A stretch of DNA of 5,782 bases from positions 1 to 5,782 of the forward strand of contig JARDZH010000166.1 of NCBI GenBank assembly GCA_029240955.1, read 5' to 3'. Each line of letters begins with the position of its first letter. The first letter of the stretch is position 1. The position numbers and the translations under genes are program-made. Shown piece by piece: positions 1 through 5,640 of this stretch. A model generated the notes under the pieces. The model was not told the origin of the DNA. It saw nothing but the letters and a program-made list of their open reading frames with translations, and did no database searches. This DNA is from Pseudomonas sp. (GTDB taxonomy: Bacteria > Pseudomonadota > Gammaproteobacteria > Pseudomonadales > Pseudomonadaceae).

Positions 1-574
1 GAACATCGTGATCCTGATCACCAGCATCGGCGACTTCAAGGCTCAACTGCTCGCGGCCTGTGTACTGATCATTGCGCTGTTGATCGCCCGGCAATGGCGC
101 CATGCAGCCTTTGCATTGGCGACGACGCTGGGCACCGCAGTTGCAAACGGTACGCTCAAAGCGCTGTTCGCCCGGACCCGTCCGGAAGTGCTGGTTGAAC
201 CGCTTACCACCTTCAGCATGCCGAGCGGGCACAGTTCTGCATCATTCGCACTGTTCATGACGCTGGCGGTGCTTGCCGGGCGCGGGCAACCGGTGCGCCT
301 GCGACTGACCTGGATGCTGCTCGGCGGCATTCCGGCGCTGGCAATCGCACTGTCGCGTGTCTACTTGGGTGTTCACTGGCCAACCGACATTCTAGCGGGG
401 ATGCTGCTGGCATTCTGTCTGTGCGCGACCAGCCTGGCCGTAATCCAGCATCGCGAGTCACTGCCGGCGATGTCGGCCAAGGTCTGGTGGCTGATCGTGC
501 CAGCGCTGACGGCGCTATTGGGTACTTTCGCAGTCAATGCGCTGTCTCACGCAGTGCTGCGCTATCAGTATTGA
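1..574 (+). CDS. PAP2-family membrane phosphatase, 5' end missing
   Basis: C-terminal part of a type 2 phosphatidic acid phosphatase (PAP2) family membrane protein, which removes phosphate from lipid phosphates such as phosphatidate, phosphatidylglycerophosphate or undecaprenyl pyrophosphate. The frame is open to the window edge (codons for Asn-Ile precede the GTG at 8), so the GTG is probably an internal Val and the true start lies upstream. Counting from that GTG, all three signature motifs are visible: KALFARTRP (K51, R58, P59), PSGH (72-75), and SR followed by HWPTD (R117, nucleophile H123, D127). Hydrophobic segments lie at about 12-27, 33-48, 79-90, 102-115, 128-146 and 159-175, so it is an inner-membrane protein with its active site probably facing the periplasm. 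The substrate cannot be told from sequence. It is convergent with the LON-domain gene, with 16 bp between the stops and no obvious terminator hairpin there. Confidence 0.9.
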   Translation, partial: NIVILITSIGDFKAQLLAACVLIIALLIARQWRHAAFALATTLGTAVANGTLKALFARTRPEVLVEPLTTFSMPSGHSSASFALFMTLAVLAGRGQPVRLRLTWMLLGGIPALAIALSRVYLGVHWPTDILAGMLLAFCLCATSLAVIQHRESLPAMSAKVWWLIVPALTALLGTFAVNALSHAVLRYQY

Positions 575-590
575 ACGCAGCCGCGAGGAA

Positions 591-1181
591 TCAGGCCTGC
601 AGGTCGCCTTGCATCTCGTCGAGCAGTTCCTGAATGGCGTCCAGACGCTCTTCAGGATCATCGATTTCCAGCAGGTCGATCTTGTCCTGCTCGGTGAAGG
701 GCAACAGATACGCCAGCTGATTCGACAATGACTGCTGGCCTTCGGCGGTAACACCCATGTTCAGCGACGCAACCATGGGATGCTCGGCCAGCGCTTCGAG
801 CAACGCGACCAGATCGGCGTCTTCTTCCTGCAACGGGCGCTCGACCAGATCTTCAAGCCACTCGACCTGCGCTACCAGAAGCTGATCACGCTGCACTTCG
901 GTTTCCAGCACGCGGAAGCGACGTCCGCCCACGACCCGGATGCCAAGCAGGCCGTTGTCCTGTTGCTGAAAATCCTGCACCAGCGCTTCGCAACCGATCT
1001 CCGAGAAGCCGTCCGGCACCACGCCCACTTCGCTGCCTTCGAGGATGCACACAACGCCGAATCCCGCGCCCTGCTTCATGCAGCGGCCAATCATGTCCAG
1101 ATAGCGCGCTTCGAACAGTTGCAGATCGAGCACGCATCCTGGAAAAAGCACAGCGTTGAGCGGAAACAGAGGCAACGTCAT
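591..1181 (-). CDS. Stand-alone LON substrate-binding (N-terminal) domain protein
   Basis: A 196-residue protein made almost entirely of the LON substrate-binding domain (Pfam family LON_substr_bdg), as found at the N terminus of Lon protease. The opening LPLFPLNAVLFPG and the following FEARYLDMI match the conserved start of this domain. The C-terminal helical part, with LLPFTEQDKIDLLE and RLDAIQELL, matches its end. There is no AAA+ ATPase module and no Ser-Lys protease domain, so it cannot be a protease itself. The family is often annotated as peptidase S16, which is misleading. Its role is unknown; binding of unfolded protein is an inference from Lon. The ATG at 1181 is preceded by AAGGG with a 10-nt spacer, and that site overlaps the TAA stop of lrgB (1195-1197). 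It is therefore the third gene of the lrgAB transcript and probably translationally coupled. No signal peptide; cytoplasmic. Confidence 0.88.
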   Translation of the reverse strand: MTLPLFPLNAVLFPGCVLDLQLFEARYLDMIGRCMKQGAGFGVVCILEGSEVGVVPDGFSEIGCEALVQDFQQQDNGLLGIRVVGGRRFRVLETEVQRDQLLVAQVEWLEDLVERPLQEEDADLVALLEALAEHPMVASLNMGVTAEGQQSLSNQLAYLLPFTEQDKIDLLEIDDPEERLDAIQELLDEMQGDLQA

Positions 1182-1194
1182 AAAAAAGGTACCC

Positions 1195-1911
1195 TTATAC
1201 GGTCAAAGACACAGCCAATGGCAGGAACAACGCGGTTGCCACGCCCATCAGGCTCATCGCCAGCGCCGCGAACGCCCCCGCCTCCTCGCTTTCGTGCAAC
1301 GCCACGGAAGTACCTACCGCATGAGCAGTCAGGCCCAGCGCCATGCCGCGCGCGGCGTGATGCGTGACACCTGCCAACGACAGCAAGCCCGGCCCGAATA
1401 TTGCGCCGAACACGCCAGTGATCAGCACGAACACAGCCGCCAGCGCTGCAACACCGCCGATCTGCTGCGCCACCAGCATGGCGATCGGTGTCGTCACCGA
1501 CTTCGGCGCCATGGTCATCAGAATCATGCGGTCAGCGCCGAAGAGCATGCCCAGGATCGCGCAAAGGCCCGTGGCAAACACTCCGCCAACCACCAGCGTA
1601 GTTAAAGTTGGCCACAGCAATTGACGAATCCGTCGCAGATTCAGATAAAGCGGCACGGCCAGCGCGACCGTGGCAGGCCCAAGCAGCACGCCGAGAATCT
1701 CGGTGCTGCTGCGATATTCGACATAATCGAGACCGCATCCGAGCAGGATCGCAATCACCACCAGCATCGACACCAGCACCGGTTGCAGAAACAGCCAGCG
1801 GGTCTTTTCGTATGCGGCCAAGGCCAGTTGATAAGCGCCCAGGGTGACAGCGATGCCGAACAGCGGGTGGTGAATCACCGACATCCAGGCGCCATGCCAG
1901 TCCAGATTCAT
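1195..1911 (-). CDS. lrgB: LrgB/CidB-family membrane protein
   Basis: A 238-residue polytopic inner-membrane protein of the LrgB family (also called CidB or YohK). It is the partner of LrgA in holin/antiholin-like systems that have been linked to murein hydrolase control, cell lysis and, in some bacteria, pyruvate transport. Visible family motifs are LGPATVALAVPLY (77-89), APKSVTTPIA (135-144) and GLTAHAVGTS (193-202). About seven hydrophobic segments are seen, roughly at 17-34, 42-61, 71-90, 102-125, 139-148, 152-176 and 211-236. The length is normal for the family. The ATG at 1911 overlaps the lrgA stop by four bases (ATGA) and has AGGAG five bases upstream, inside lrgA, so the two are translationally coupled. 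Whether it promotes or restrains lysis, or transports a metabolite, is not settled by sequence. Confidence 0.93.
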   Translation of the reverse strand: MNLDWHGAWMSVIHHPLFGIAVTLGAYQLALAAYEKTRWLFLQPVLVSMLVVIAILLGCGLDYVEYRSSTEILGVLLGPATVALAVPLYLNLRRIRQLLWPTLTTLVVGGVFATGLCAILGMLFGADRMILMTMAPKSVTTPIAMLVAQQIGGVAALAAVFVLITGVFGAIFGPGLLSLAGVTHHAARGMALGLTAHAVGTSVALHESEEAGAFAALAMSLMGVATALFLPLAVSLTV

Positions 1912-2270
1912 GCGCGCTCCTGGCGACGCGCCTGGCGTTCGAGCAGTTTTTGCATCAGCCAGCCGGCAAAGGTCACCGAGATCATCAACGACAGGGCCAA
2001 CGTGCCGAAAATCGCCCAGAAATCCTCAGCAATGGCCGACGCCCAGACCATCACCCCCACCGCCGGCGGCACCAACAGCAGCGGCAGATAGCGCAGCAGG
2101 CTGCTGGCCGCGACGCTCAATGGTTCGCTCACCTCGCCGCGCAGCATCAGGTAGCCGAGCAACAGCACCAGCCCGATGATCGGCCCGGGCAGCATCGACA
2201 GAAACAGGTGATTGAGCGCCGTTCCCAATAACTGGAACAGCACCAGCCATGTCAGACCCCGTAGCAGCAT
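1908..2270 (-). CDS. lrgA: LrgA/CidA-family holin-like membrane protein
   Basis: A 120-residue small membrane protein of the LrgA/CidA family, the holin-like partner of LrgB. Four hydrophobic segments are visible at about 5-24, 27-43, 60-80 and 84-106, with the family motifs LPGPIIGL (27-34) and LLVPPAVGVM (65-74), followed by a basic tail. The frame stays open to an ATG at 2375, but I choose the ATG at 2270. GGGAG sits five bases upstream of it, the protein then begins MLLRGLTWLV as is usual for this family, and the extra 35 residues of the long form are polar and basic and would span the TATAAT promoter box. It is first gene of the lrgA-lrgB-LON operon and divergent from maoC. The cid and lrg names are used interchangeably for such pairs, so the symbol marks family rather than proven function. 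Confidence 0.9.
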   Translation of the reverse strand: MLLRGLTWLVLFQLLGTALNHLFLSMLPGPIIGLVLLLGYLMLRGEVSEPLSVAASSLLRYLPLLLVPPAVGVMVWASAIAEDFWAIFGTLALSLMISVTFAGWLMQKLLERQARRQERA

Positions 2271-2312
2271 GAGAACTCCCGCATTGAACGAACCGAACGA
2301 AATCCAGCGCGC

Positions 2313-2318
2313 ATTATA
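2313..2318 (-). promoter_or_regulatory. Sigma-70-type -10 box for the lrgA operon
   Basis: The minus strand reads TATAAT here, a perfect -10 hexamer, preceded by TGTT, which is close to an extended -10. No good -35 is seen 16-18 bases upstream (CAAGCA or TCAAGC, only two matches to TTGACA), so an activator may be needed. Transcription would start near 2306, giving a leader of about 35 bases before the lrgA ATG at 2270. The leader contains the GAAC-rich stretch described separately in the findings. Confidence 0.5.
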
Positions 2319-2367
2319 AACACGCCGCACGCGTTGCTTGAGTGGGGATTCAGATACCAGAGCCTCC

Positions 2368-2373
2368 TTGACC
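2368..2373 (+). promoter_or_regulatory. Possible -35 hexamer for maoC
   Basis: TTGACC matches TTGACA at five of six positions on the plus strand in the divergent intergenic region. The best -10 at a proper distance is only GATCTT (2392-2397, spacer 18, three matches), so this is a weak promoter candidate. No sigma-54 site was recognised in the region. Confidence 0.2.
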
Positions 2374-2404
2374 AACCGGCAACCCTCTGCTGATCTTTAC
2401 ATTC

Positions 2405-2432
2405 GCCCGCGCAGGCAACGCTCTGCGCGGGC
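2405..2432. repeat. Perfect 10-bp inverted repeat in the lrgA/maoC divergent region
   Basis: GCCCGCGCAG (2405-2414) and CTGCGCGGGC (2423-2432) are exact reverse complements separated by eight bases. No T-run follows on either strand, and no gene ends here because the flanking genes point away from each other, so it is not an ordinary terminator. It lies 41 bases before the maoC start codon and about 85 bp upstream of the lrgA -10 box. It could be an operator for a dimeric regulator or a hairpin in the maoC leader RNA. Confidence 0.55.
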
Positions 2433-2473
2433 TCCGGCAACATGCGACACATCAAAATGACAAGGAGAGTGAT

Positions 2474-2929
2474 ATGCCGTTTGTACCTGTTACAGAGCTG
2501 GCGCAGTACGTTGGCAAGGAACTGGGATGTTCCGAATGGCTGACCATCGATCAGGAACGCATCAATCTGTTCGCCGAAGCTACCGGCGATTTCCAGTTCA
2601 TCCATGTCGACCCGGTCCGGGCGGCGCAAACCCCTTTCGGCGGTACCATCGCTCACGGCTTTCTCTCGCTGTCGCTGATTCCCAAATTGATGGAGGATCT
2701 GCTGGTCTTGCCTGAAGGCTTGAAGATGGTGGTCAATTACGGTCTGGACAGCGTGCGGTTCATCCAGCCGGTCAAGGTGAATTCGCAAGTCCGGCTCAAG
2801 GTCGAGCTGAATGAAGCGCTGGAAAAGAAGCCCGGTCAGTGGTTGCTCAAAGCGGTCGTGACCCTGGAAATTCAGGGCGAGGAGAAACCGGCGTTCGTCG
2901 CTGAACCGCTGTCGATGTGTTTCGTGTAA
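2474..2929 (+). CDS. MaoC-family R-specific enoyl-CoA hydratase (NodN/Rv0130-like)
   Basis: A 151-residue single hot-dog domain protein of the MaoC/NodN dehydratase family. Members with both catalytic residues add water to trans-2-enoyl-CoA to give (R)-3-hydroxyacyl-CoA, feeding fatty acid or polyhydroxyalkanoate metabolism. The hydratase motif is clear: FAEATGDFQFIHVDP with Asp39 and His44 at the same five-residue spacing as in PhaJ and the mycobacterial hydratase Rv0130, followed by TPFGGTIAHGFLSLSL (53-68). The usual HQW of the NodN branch reads FQF here, a modest departure near the active site that may affect substrate preference. Length is normal. The start ATG has AAGGAG six bases upstream (2462-2467). 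Cytoplasmic. It is transcribed away from lrgA and toward the MORN-caspase gene, with a 133-bp gap and an inverted repeat between them. The natural acyl chain length cannot be told. Confidence 0.92.
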   Translation: MPFVPVTELAQYVGKELGCSEWLTIDQERINLFAEATGDFQFIHVDPVRAAQTPFGGTIAHGFLSLSLIPKLMEDLLVLPEGLKMVVNYGLDSVRFIQPVKVNSQVRLKVELNEALEKKPGQWLLKAVVTLEIQGEEKPAFVAEPLSMCFV

Positions 2930-3062
2930 CGCGCTCCAGAACGAAACAGTCGTAACAGACTGTTTCATACCGCTTACTCCCTGCGGCATACTTCCTCAAC
3001 GGCTGAACGAACCCGCAATCGCGGGGTGTATCACGCTCGATCAACTTTTCCCGAGACCCTCC
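2930..3062 (+). promoter_or_regulatory. Leader/promoter region of the MORN-caspase gene
   Basis: This 133-bp gap most likely holds the promoter of the MORN-caspase gene. Besides the 9-bp inverted repeat it has a small hairpin, CCCGC-AATC-GCGGG (3012-3025), about 37 bases before the start codon. Candidate -10 hexamers are CATACT (2987-2992) and TATCAC (3029-3034), each four of six, and neither has a convincing -35. I cannot assign a definite promoter. Confidence 0.25.
2943..2966. repeat. Perfect 9-bp inverted repeat just after maoC
   Basis: GAAACAGTC (2943-2951) and GACTGTTTC (2958-2966) are exact reverse complements around a six-base loop, beginning 14 bases after the maoC stop. A hairpin at this place suggests transcription termination or mRNA 3'-end protection for maoC. 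However, the stem is only moderately GC-rich and is not followed by a T-run (ATACCGC), so an intrinsic terminator is doubtful. An operator for the downstream gene is the alternative. Confidence 0.5.
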
Positions 3063-4790
3063 ATGCGCGCGCTAGCTCCATTGGCTCTGACCCTCCTGCT
3101 CGCCGGTTGCGGCGATGGCGAATCCATTCTTCCTCCCGACGGCCTGCTTGCTGACGGCGGACGCTATCGGGGTGAGCTGGTGAACGGTCTGCTGCAGGGT
3201 GAAGGCCGGATCGACTACCCGGACGGCAGCTGGTACGCAGGTGAATTCGAGCGAGGCCAGCGCCAGGGGCGTGGCGAATTGCATGCCGGAAACGGCGACG
3301 TTTATGTCGGCGAGTTCGAGAACGGGCTGTTCCAGGGCCAAGGCAAGCTGACGACCCGCGCAGGCAGCAGTTATGTCGGCGGATTCTCGCTGGGTCGTCG
3401 GAATGGAGAAGGCACACTTAAAGAAAAAGGCCTGCTCTACCGAGGGCAATTCAAGGACGGCGTGTTCCACGGCGCAGGCCGGCTGGAGCTGGCGGACGGC
3501 AGCAATCATCAAGGCCAGTTCAAGCTCGGCCAGCCAAACGGCGAAGGCGTTCGCACCGACGCCAGCGGCAACCAGTACAGCGGCAAATTCGTCGACGGCC
3601 AGTTGCAGGGCAACGGCAGTTTCAGCAATCCCGATGGCGACCAGTACGTCGGCGGCTTCCGTAACAACCAGATGGACGGCAAAGGCCGTTATGAAAACAG
3701 CGACGGCGATGTCTGGAGTGGCGAGTTCAAGGAAGGCTCGCTGACTGGCAAAGGCGAGTTGATCGGCGCCGATGGCAGCCGCTATCAAGGGCGTTTCGCC
3801 AATGGCCGGTTCATGGGTGAAGGCCATTTGCAGCTGCCGGACGGCAGTCATTACGAAGGTCAGTTTGCCAATGACACCTATCACGGTTCCGGCACGTTGA
3901 CCGCGGTCGATGGCAGTGTGCAGAAAGGCGTCTGGGTAAACGGGCAGCGCATTCGTGACGCCAAAGGCGCGCTCTTGCCGGACCCGCTTGAAACCGGCCT
4001 GCTTGCCCAAGGGCCGCTGCTGGAAAAGGCACTCCAGGCGATCCCTGCCTCTACACCCGCTACCGAACTCTACAGCCTTGTGATTGCAGGGGACGGCAAG
4101 CAAAGCGTGTTTCTCCGCGAAGCCGACTATGTCAGCAATCTGCTCGCCACACGCTTCGGCGCCTACGGGCAGATTACCCTGACCAACCACCGTGAACACA
4201 TGGACGATCGCCCGCTGGCGACTCGCGAGACCATCAAGCGCGCAGTCCAGACGCTGGCGCAGCGAACCGGGCCGGAAGATCTGGTGTTCATCTATCTGAC
4301 CAGCCACGGCACCGAAGACCATGAACTGGTGCTGGATCAGCCTCGACTGTCTCTGGCCGATCTGTCCGCCGACGCGTTGGCCGATGCGCTTGCGCCGCTG
4401 AAAAAGCGCGACAAGATCGTGGTGATTTCCGCCTGTTATTCCGGCGGTTTCATACCCGACCTGAAGGATGAGCGGACAGTGGTGATCACCGCTTCGCGTG
4501 CCGACCGGGTATCGTTCGGCTGTTCCGAAGAGGCGGATTTCACGTATTTTGGCGACGCACTATTTGCCAGGGCTCTGGTCGAAACCGATGACTTGCAGCA
4601 GGCTTTCAGCAGCGCCAAGGCGTATGTGGCTCAACGCGAGACCGAAGATGACTTCGAAGCCTCCGAGCCGCAGATATGGGCACCCGACGGGGTGCTCGCC
4701 CGCTGGCAACTGCTGCGCAAGAATCAGGCTGAGCGCGCGCTGAATACGACGTTGACTCGCAAGGAAGCGAAGTCCTCGACCAGCCGCTAG
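3063..4790 (+). CDS. Predicted lipoprotein with MORN repeats and a caspase-like (C13) protease domain
   Basis: A 575-residue protein in three parts. Residues 1-16 form a lipoprotein signal with lipobox LLLAGC, so Cys16 would be lipidated; the following Gly-Asp gives no clear inner-membrane retention signal by Pseudomonas rules, so outer-membrane anchoring is likely but inferred. Residues 35-286 hold eleven MORN repeats of 23 residues (the fourth has 22), with a decayed twelfth to about 297. After a linker, about 335-555 is a clan CD cysteine peptidase fold resembling legumain/caspase family C13. It has catalytic LTSHG (His415) after the strand DLVFIYL and catalytic SACYSGGF (Cys458) after KIVVI, then ITASRADRVSFGCS (475-488) and TYFGDA (494-499). 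Both dyad residues are present, so it should be active. The C-terminal tail is basic. Start: the ATG follows only a weak GAG Shine-Dalgarno, but the signal peptide begins there. Substrate and role are unknown. MORN repeats in other proteins bind lipids or proteins or mediate dimerisation. Confidence 0.88.
   Translation: MRALAPLALTLLLAGCGDGESILPPDGLLADGGRYRGELVNGLLQGEGRIDYPDGSWYAGEFERGQRQGRGELHAGNGDVYVGEFENGLFQGQGKLTTRAGSSYVGGFSLGRRNGEGTLKEKGLLYRGQFKDGVFHGAGRLELADGSNHQGQFKLGQPNGEGVRTDASGNQYSGKFVDGQLQGNGSFSNPDGDQYVGGFRNNQMDGKGRYENSDGDVWSGEFKEGSLTGKGELIGADGSRYQGRFANGRFMGEGHLQLPDGSHYEGQFANDTYHGSGTLTAVDGSVQKGVWVNGQRIRDAKGALLPDPLETGLLAQGPLLEKALQAIPASTPATELYSLVIAGDGKQSVFLREADYVSNLLATRFGAYGQITLTNHREHMDDRPLATRETIKRAVQTLAQRTGPEDLVFIYLTSHGTEDHELVLDQPRLSLADLSADALADALAPLKKRDKIVVISACYSGGFIPDLKDERTVVITASRADRVSFGCSEEADFTYFGDALFARALVETDDLQQAFSSAKAYVAQRETEDDFEASEPQIWAPDGVLARWQLLRKNQAERALNTTLTRKEAKSSTSR
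3165..3920 (+). repeat. Tandem MORN-repeat array within the caspase-like gene
   Basis: Eleven coding units of 69 bp (the fourth 66 bp) encode the consensus YxGxFxxGxxxGxGxxxxxDGxx. Units start at residues 35, 58, 81, 104, 126, 149, 172, 195, 218, 241 and 264. The protein period is very regular, but the DNA units have diverged, so this is an old array rather than a recent expansion. An in-frame degenerate unit (QKGVWVNGQRI) closes it. Confidence 0.85.
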
Positions 4791-4817
4791 GCTGTTCAGT
4801 ATCAAGGGAGAAACACT

Positions 4818-5459
4818 ATGTACTTGACGCCGCAACACATCTTGCTCGCAGGCGCGACGGGGCTGACGGGCGAACACCTTCTGGATCGTCTGCTCAACGA
4901 ACCCACTGTCAGCCGTGTGCTCGCGCCCACTCGCAGGCCTCTGGCCGGGCACCCGCATCTGGAAAACCCGGTCGGCAATCTCGACACCTTGTTACCGTCA
5001 TTAGGCGGGCAGATCGACATCGCGTTCTGTTGCTTAGGGACCACCATCAAACAGGCCGGATCACAGGAAGCGTTCAAAGCGGTGGATCTGGATCTGGTGG
5101 TTGCGTTTGGCAAACGGGCTCGCGAACTGGGTGCACGGCATCTGCTGGTGATCAGCGCCGTGAATGCCGATCCTGAGTCCAGCGTCTTCTACAGTCGCGT
5201 CAAAGGCGAAATGGAGCAGGCGTTGCGCGCGCAGGACTGGCCGCAACTGACCATCGCCCGGCCATCCTTGCTGATAGGCAACCGCCCGGAAACCCGCTGG
5301 GCCGAACAGCTGGCAGCCCCCATCGCCAAGCTGATTCCCGGTAAATACGGCGCCATCGAAGCCTGCCACCTCGCTCGCGCCATGTGGCGCCTGGCGCTGG
5401 AAGAACAGGATGGCGTGCGGGTCGTGGAATCTGATGAGTTGAGGAAGTTGGGCAAGTGA
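4818..5459 (+). CDS. TIP30/HTATIP2-like NAD(P)-binding atypical SDR oxidoreductase
   Basis: A 213-residue Rossmann-fold protein of the atypical short-chain dehydrogenase/reductase group related to human TIP30/HTATIP2. The dinucleotide-binding GATGLTG lies at 12-18 right at the N terminus. APTRRP (36-41) probably contacts the NADP phosphate, FCCLGTT (70-76) is characteristic of the TIP30 branch, and a catalytic set is present: Ser113 (VISAV), Tyr125 and Lys129 (YSRVK). IARPSLLIG (148-156 or so) follows the usual post-catalytic pattern. Length is normal for bacterial members. The ATG has AAGGGAG seven bases upstream. It starts 27 bp after the MORN-caspase stop with no terminator between, so the two are probably co-transcribed. 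Substrate unknown; cytoplasmic. An IS200/IS605 element begins ten bases after its stop codon and leaves the coding sequence intact. Confidence 0.9.
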   Translation: MYLTPQHILLAGATGLTGEHLLDRLLNEPTVSRVLAPTRRPLAGHPHLENPVGNLDTLLPSLGGQIDIAFCCLGTTIKQAGSQEAFKAVDLDLVVAFGKRARELGARHLLVISAVNADPESSVFYSRVKGEMEQALRAQDWPQLTIARPSLLIGNRPETRWAEQLAAPIAKLIPGKYGAIEACHLARAMWRLALEEQDGVRVVESDELRKLGK

Positions 5460-5469
5460 TGCTGCGTCT

Positions 5470-5640
5470 TTGACATCCTCCCCGCCCTGAAGGACGGGGA
5501 TTCCTACTGCGCTAGGCTACAGGAGCCAGGTCGCTTCAGCGGGTTCCTGTTGCTGACGGCATGACCCCACCGTTCACTGGGCAGGCGATCCGGGCCATGT
5601 CCGGCCCTTCAAACAGCTTCAAACCACGTGTTCTGATGTT
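5470..5640 (-). ncRNA. Predicted TnpB omega RNA (reRNA) scaffold
   Basis: In characterised TnpB systems (ISDra2 and relatives) a guide RNA is made from the 3' end of tnpB through the element's right end, with the guide taken from the flanking DNA just beyond. The right end here has the needed layout: tnpB stop, hairpin, defined end at 5470. Only the 3' boundary is supported by sequence. The 5' limit given is nominal, based on usual scaffold lengths of one to two hundred bases. Expression and processing are inferred. Confidence 0.35.
5480..5499 (-). repeat. Right-end imperfect palindrome of the IS605-type element
   Basis: On the minus strand CCCCGTCC-TTCA-GGGCGGGG forms an eight-pair stem (one G-T wobble) with a four-base loop. 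This is the subterminal hairpin recognised by the TnpA Y1 transposase in IS200/IS605 elements, and it also lies near the 3' end of the TnpB guide RNA scaffold. It is followed seven bases later by the TCAA end. It has no T-run, so its role is transposition or RNA folding rather than termination. Confidence 0.8.

Noticed and set aside
551..560. GCAG-TG-CTGC near the PAP2 stop as a terminator for the convergent genes
   Set aside because: A four-pair stem with a two-base loop inside coding sequence and no T-run is too weak.
780..1367. A 195-codon open frame on the plus strand
   Set aside because: It lies opposite the LON-domain and lrgB genes, has low-complexity composition, no family motif and no SD. 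It is a shadow of the real genes.
1156..2231. Several plus-strand open frames rich in Arg, His and Gln
   Set aside because: They are antisense to lrgB and lrgA. Their composition is what a hydrophobic membrane gene gives when read in reverse complement.
2252..2989. A 245-codon minus-strand open frame covering maoC and flanks
   Set aside because: It is antisense to maoC, whose Asp39/His44 hydratase motif and AAGGAG site are clear. The frame shows no recognisable domain.
3012..3025. CCCGC-AATC-GCGGG hairpin as a terminator or riboswitch
   Set aside because: Five pairs with no T-run and no recognisable riboswitch sequence. It is mentioned only as part of the leader of the MORN-caspase gene.
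3072..4322. A 416-codon open frame on the minus strand opposite the MORN-caspase gene
   Set aside because: It mirrors the 69-bp periodic MORN array and G/C third-position bias of the sense gene, has no recognisable domain, and the sense strand has clear lipoprotein, MORN and C13 motifs.
5480..5499. Hairpin after the SDR gene as an intrinsic terminator
   Set aside because: No T-run follows on the plus strand, and the sequence matches the right-end palindrome of IS605-type elements.
5542..5547. GGAACC on the minus strand, considered as a HrpL (hrp box) promoter
   Set aside because: No CCAC follows at the required 15-17 base spacing, and the site lies inside the tnpB coding end.
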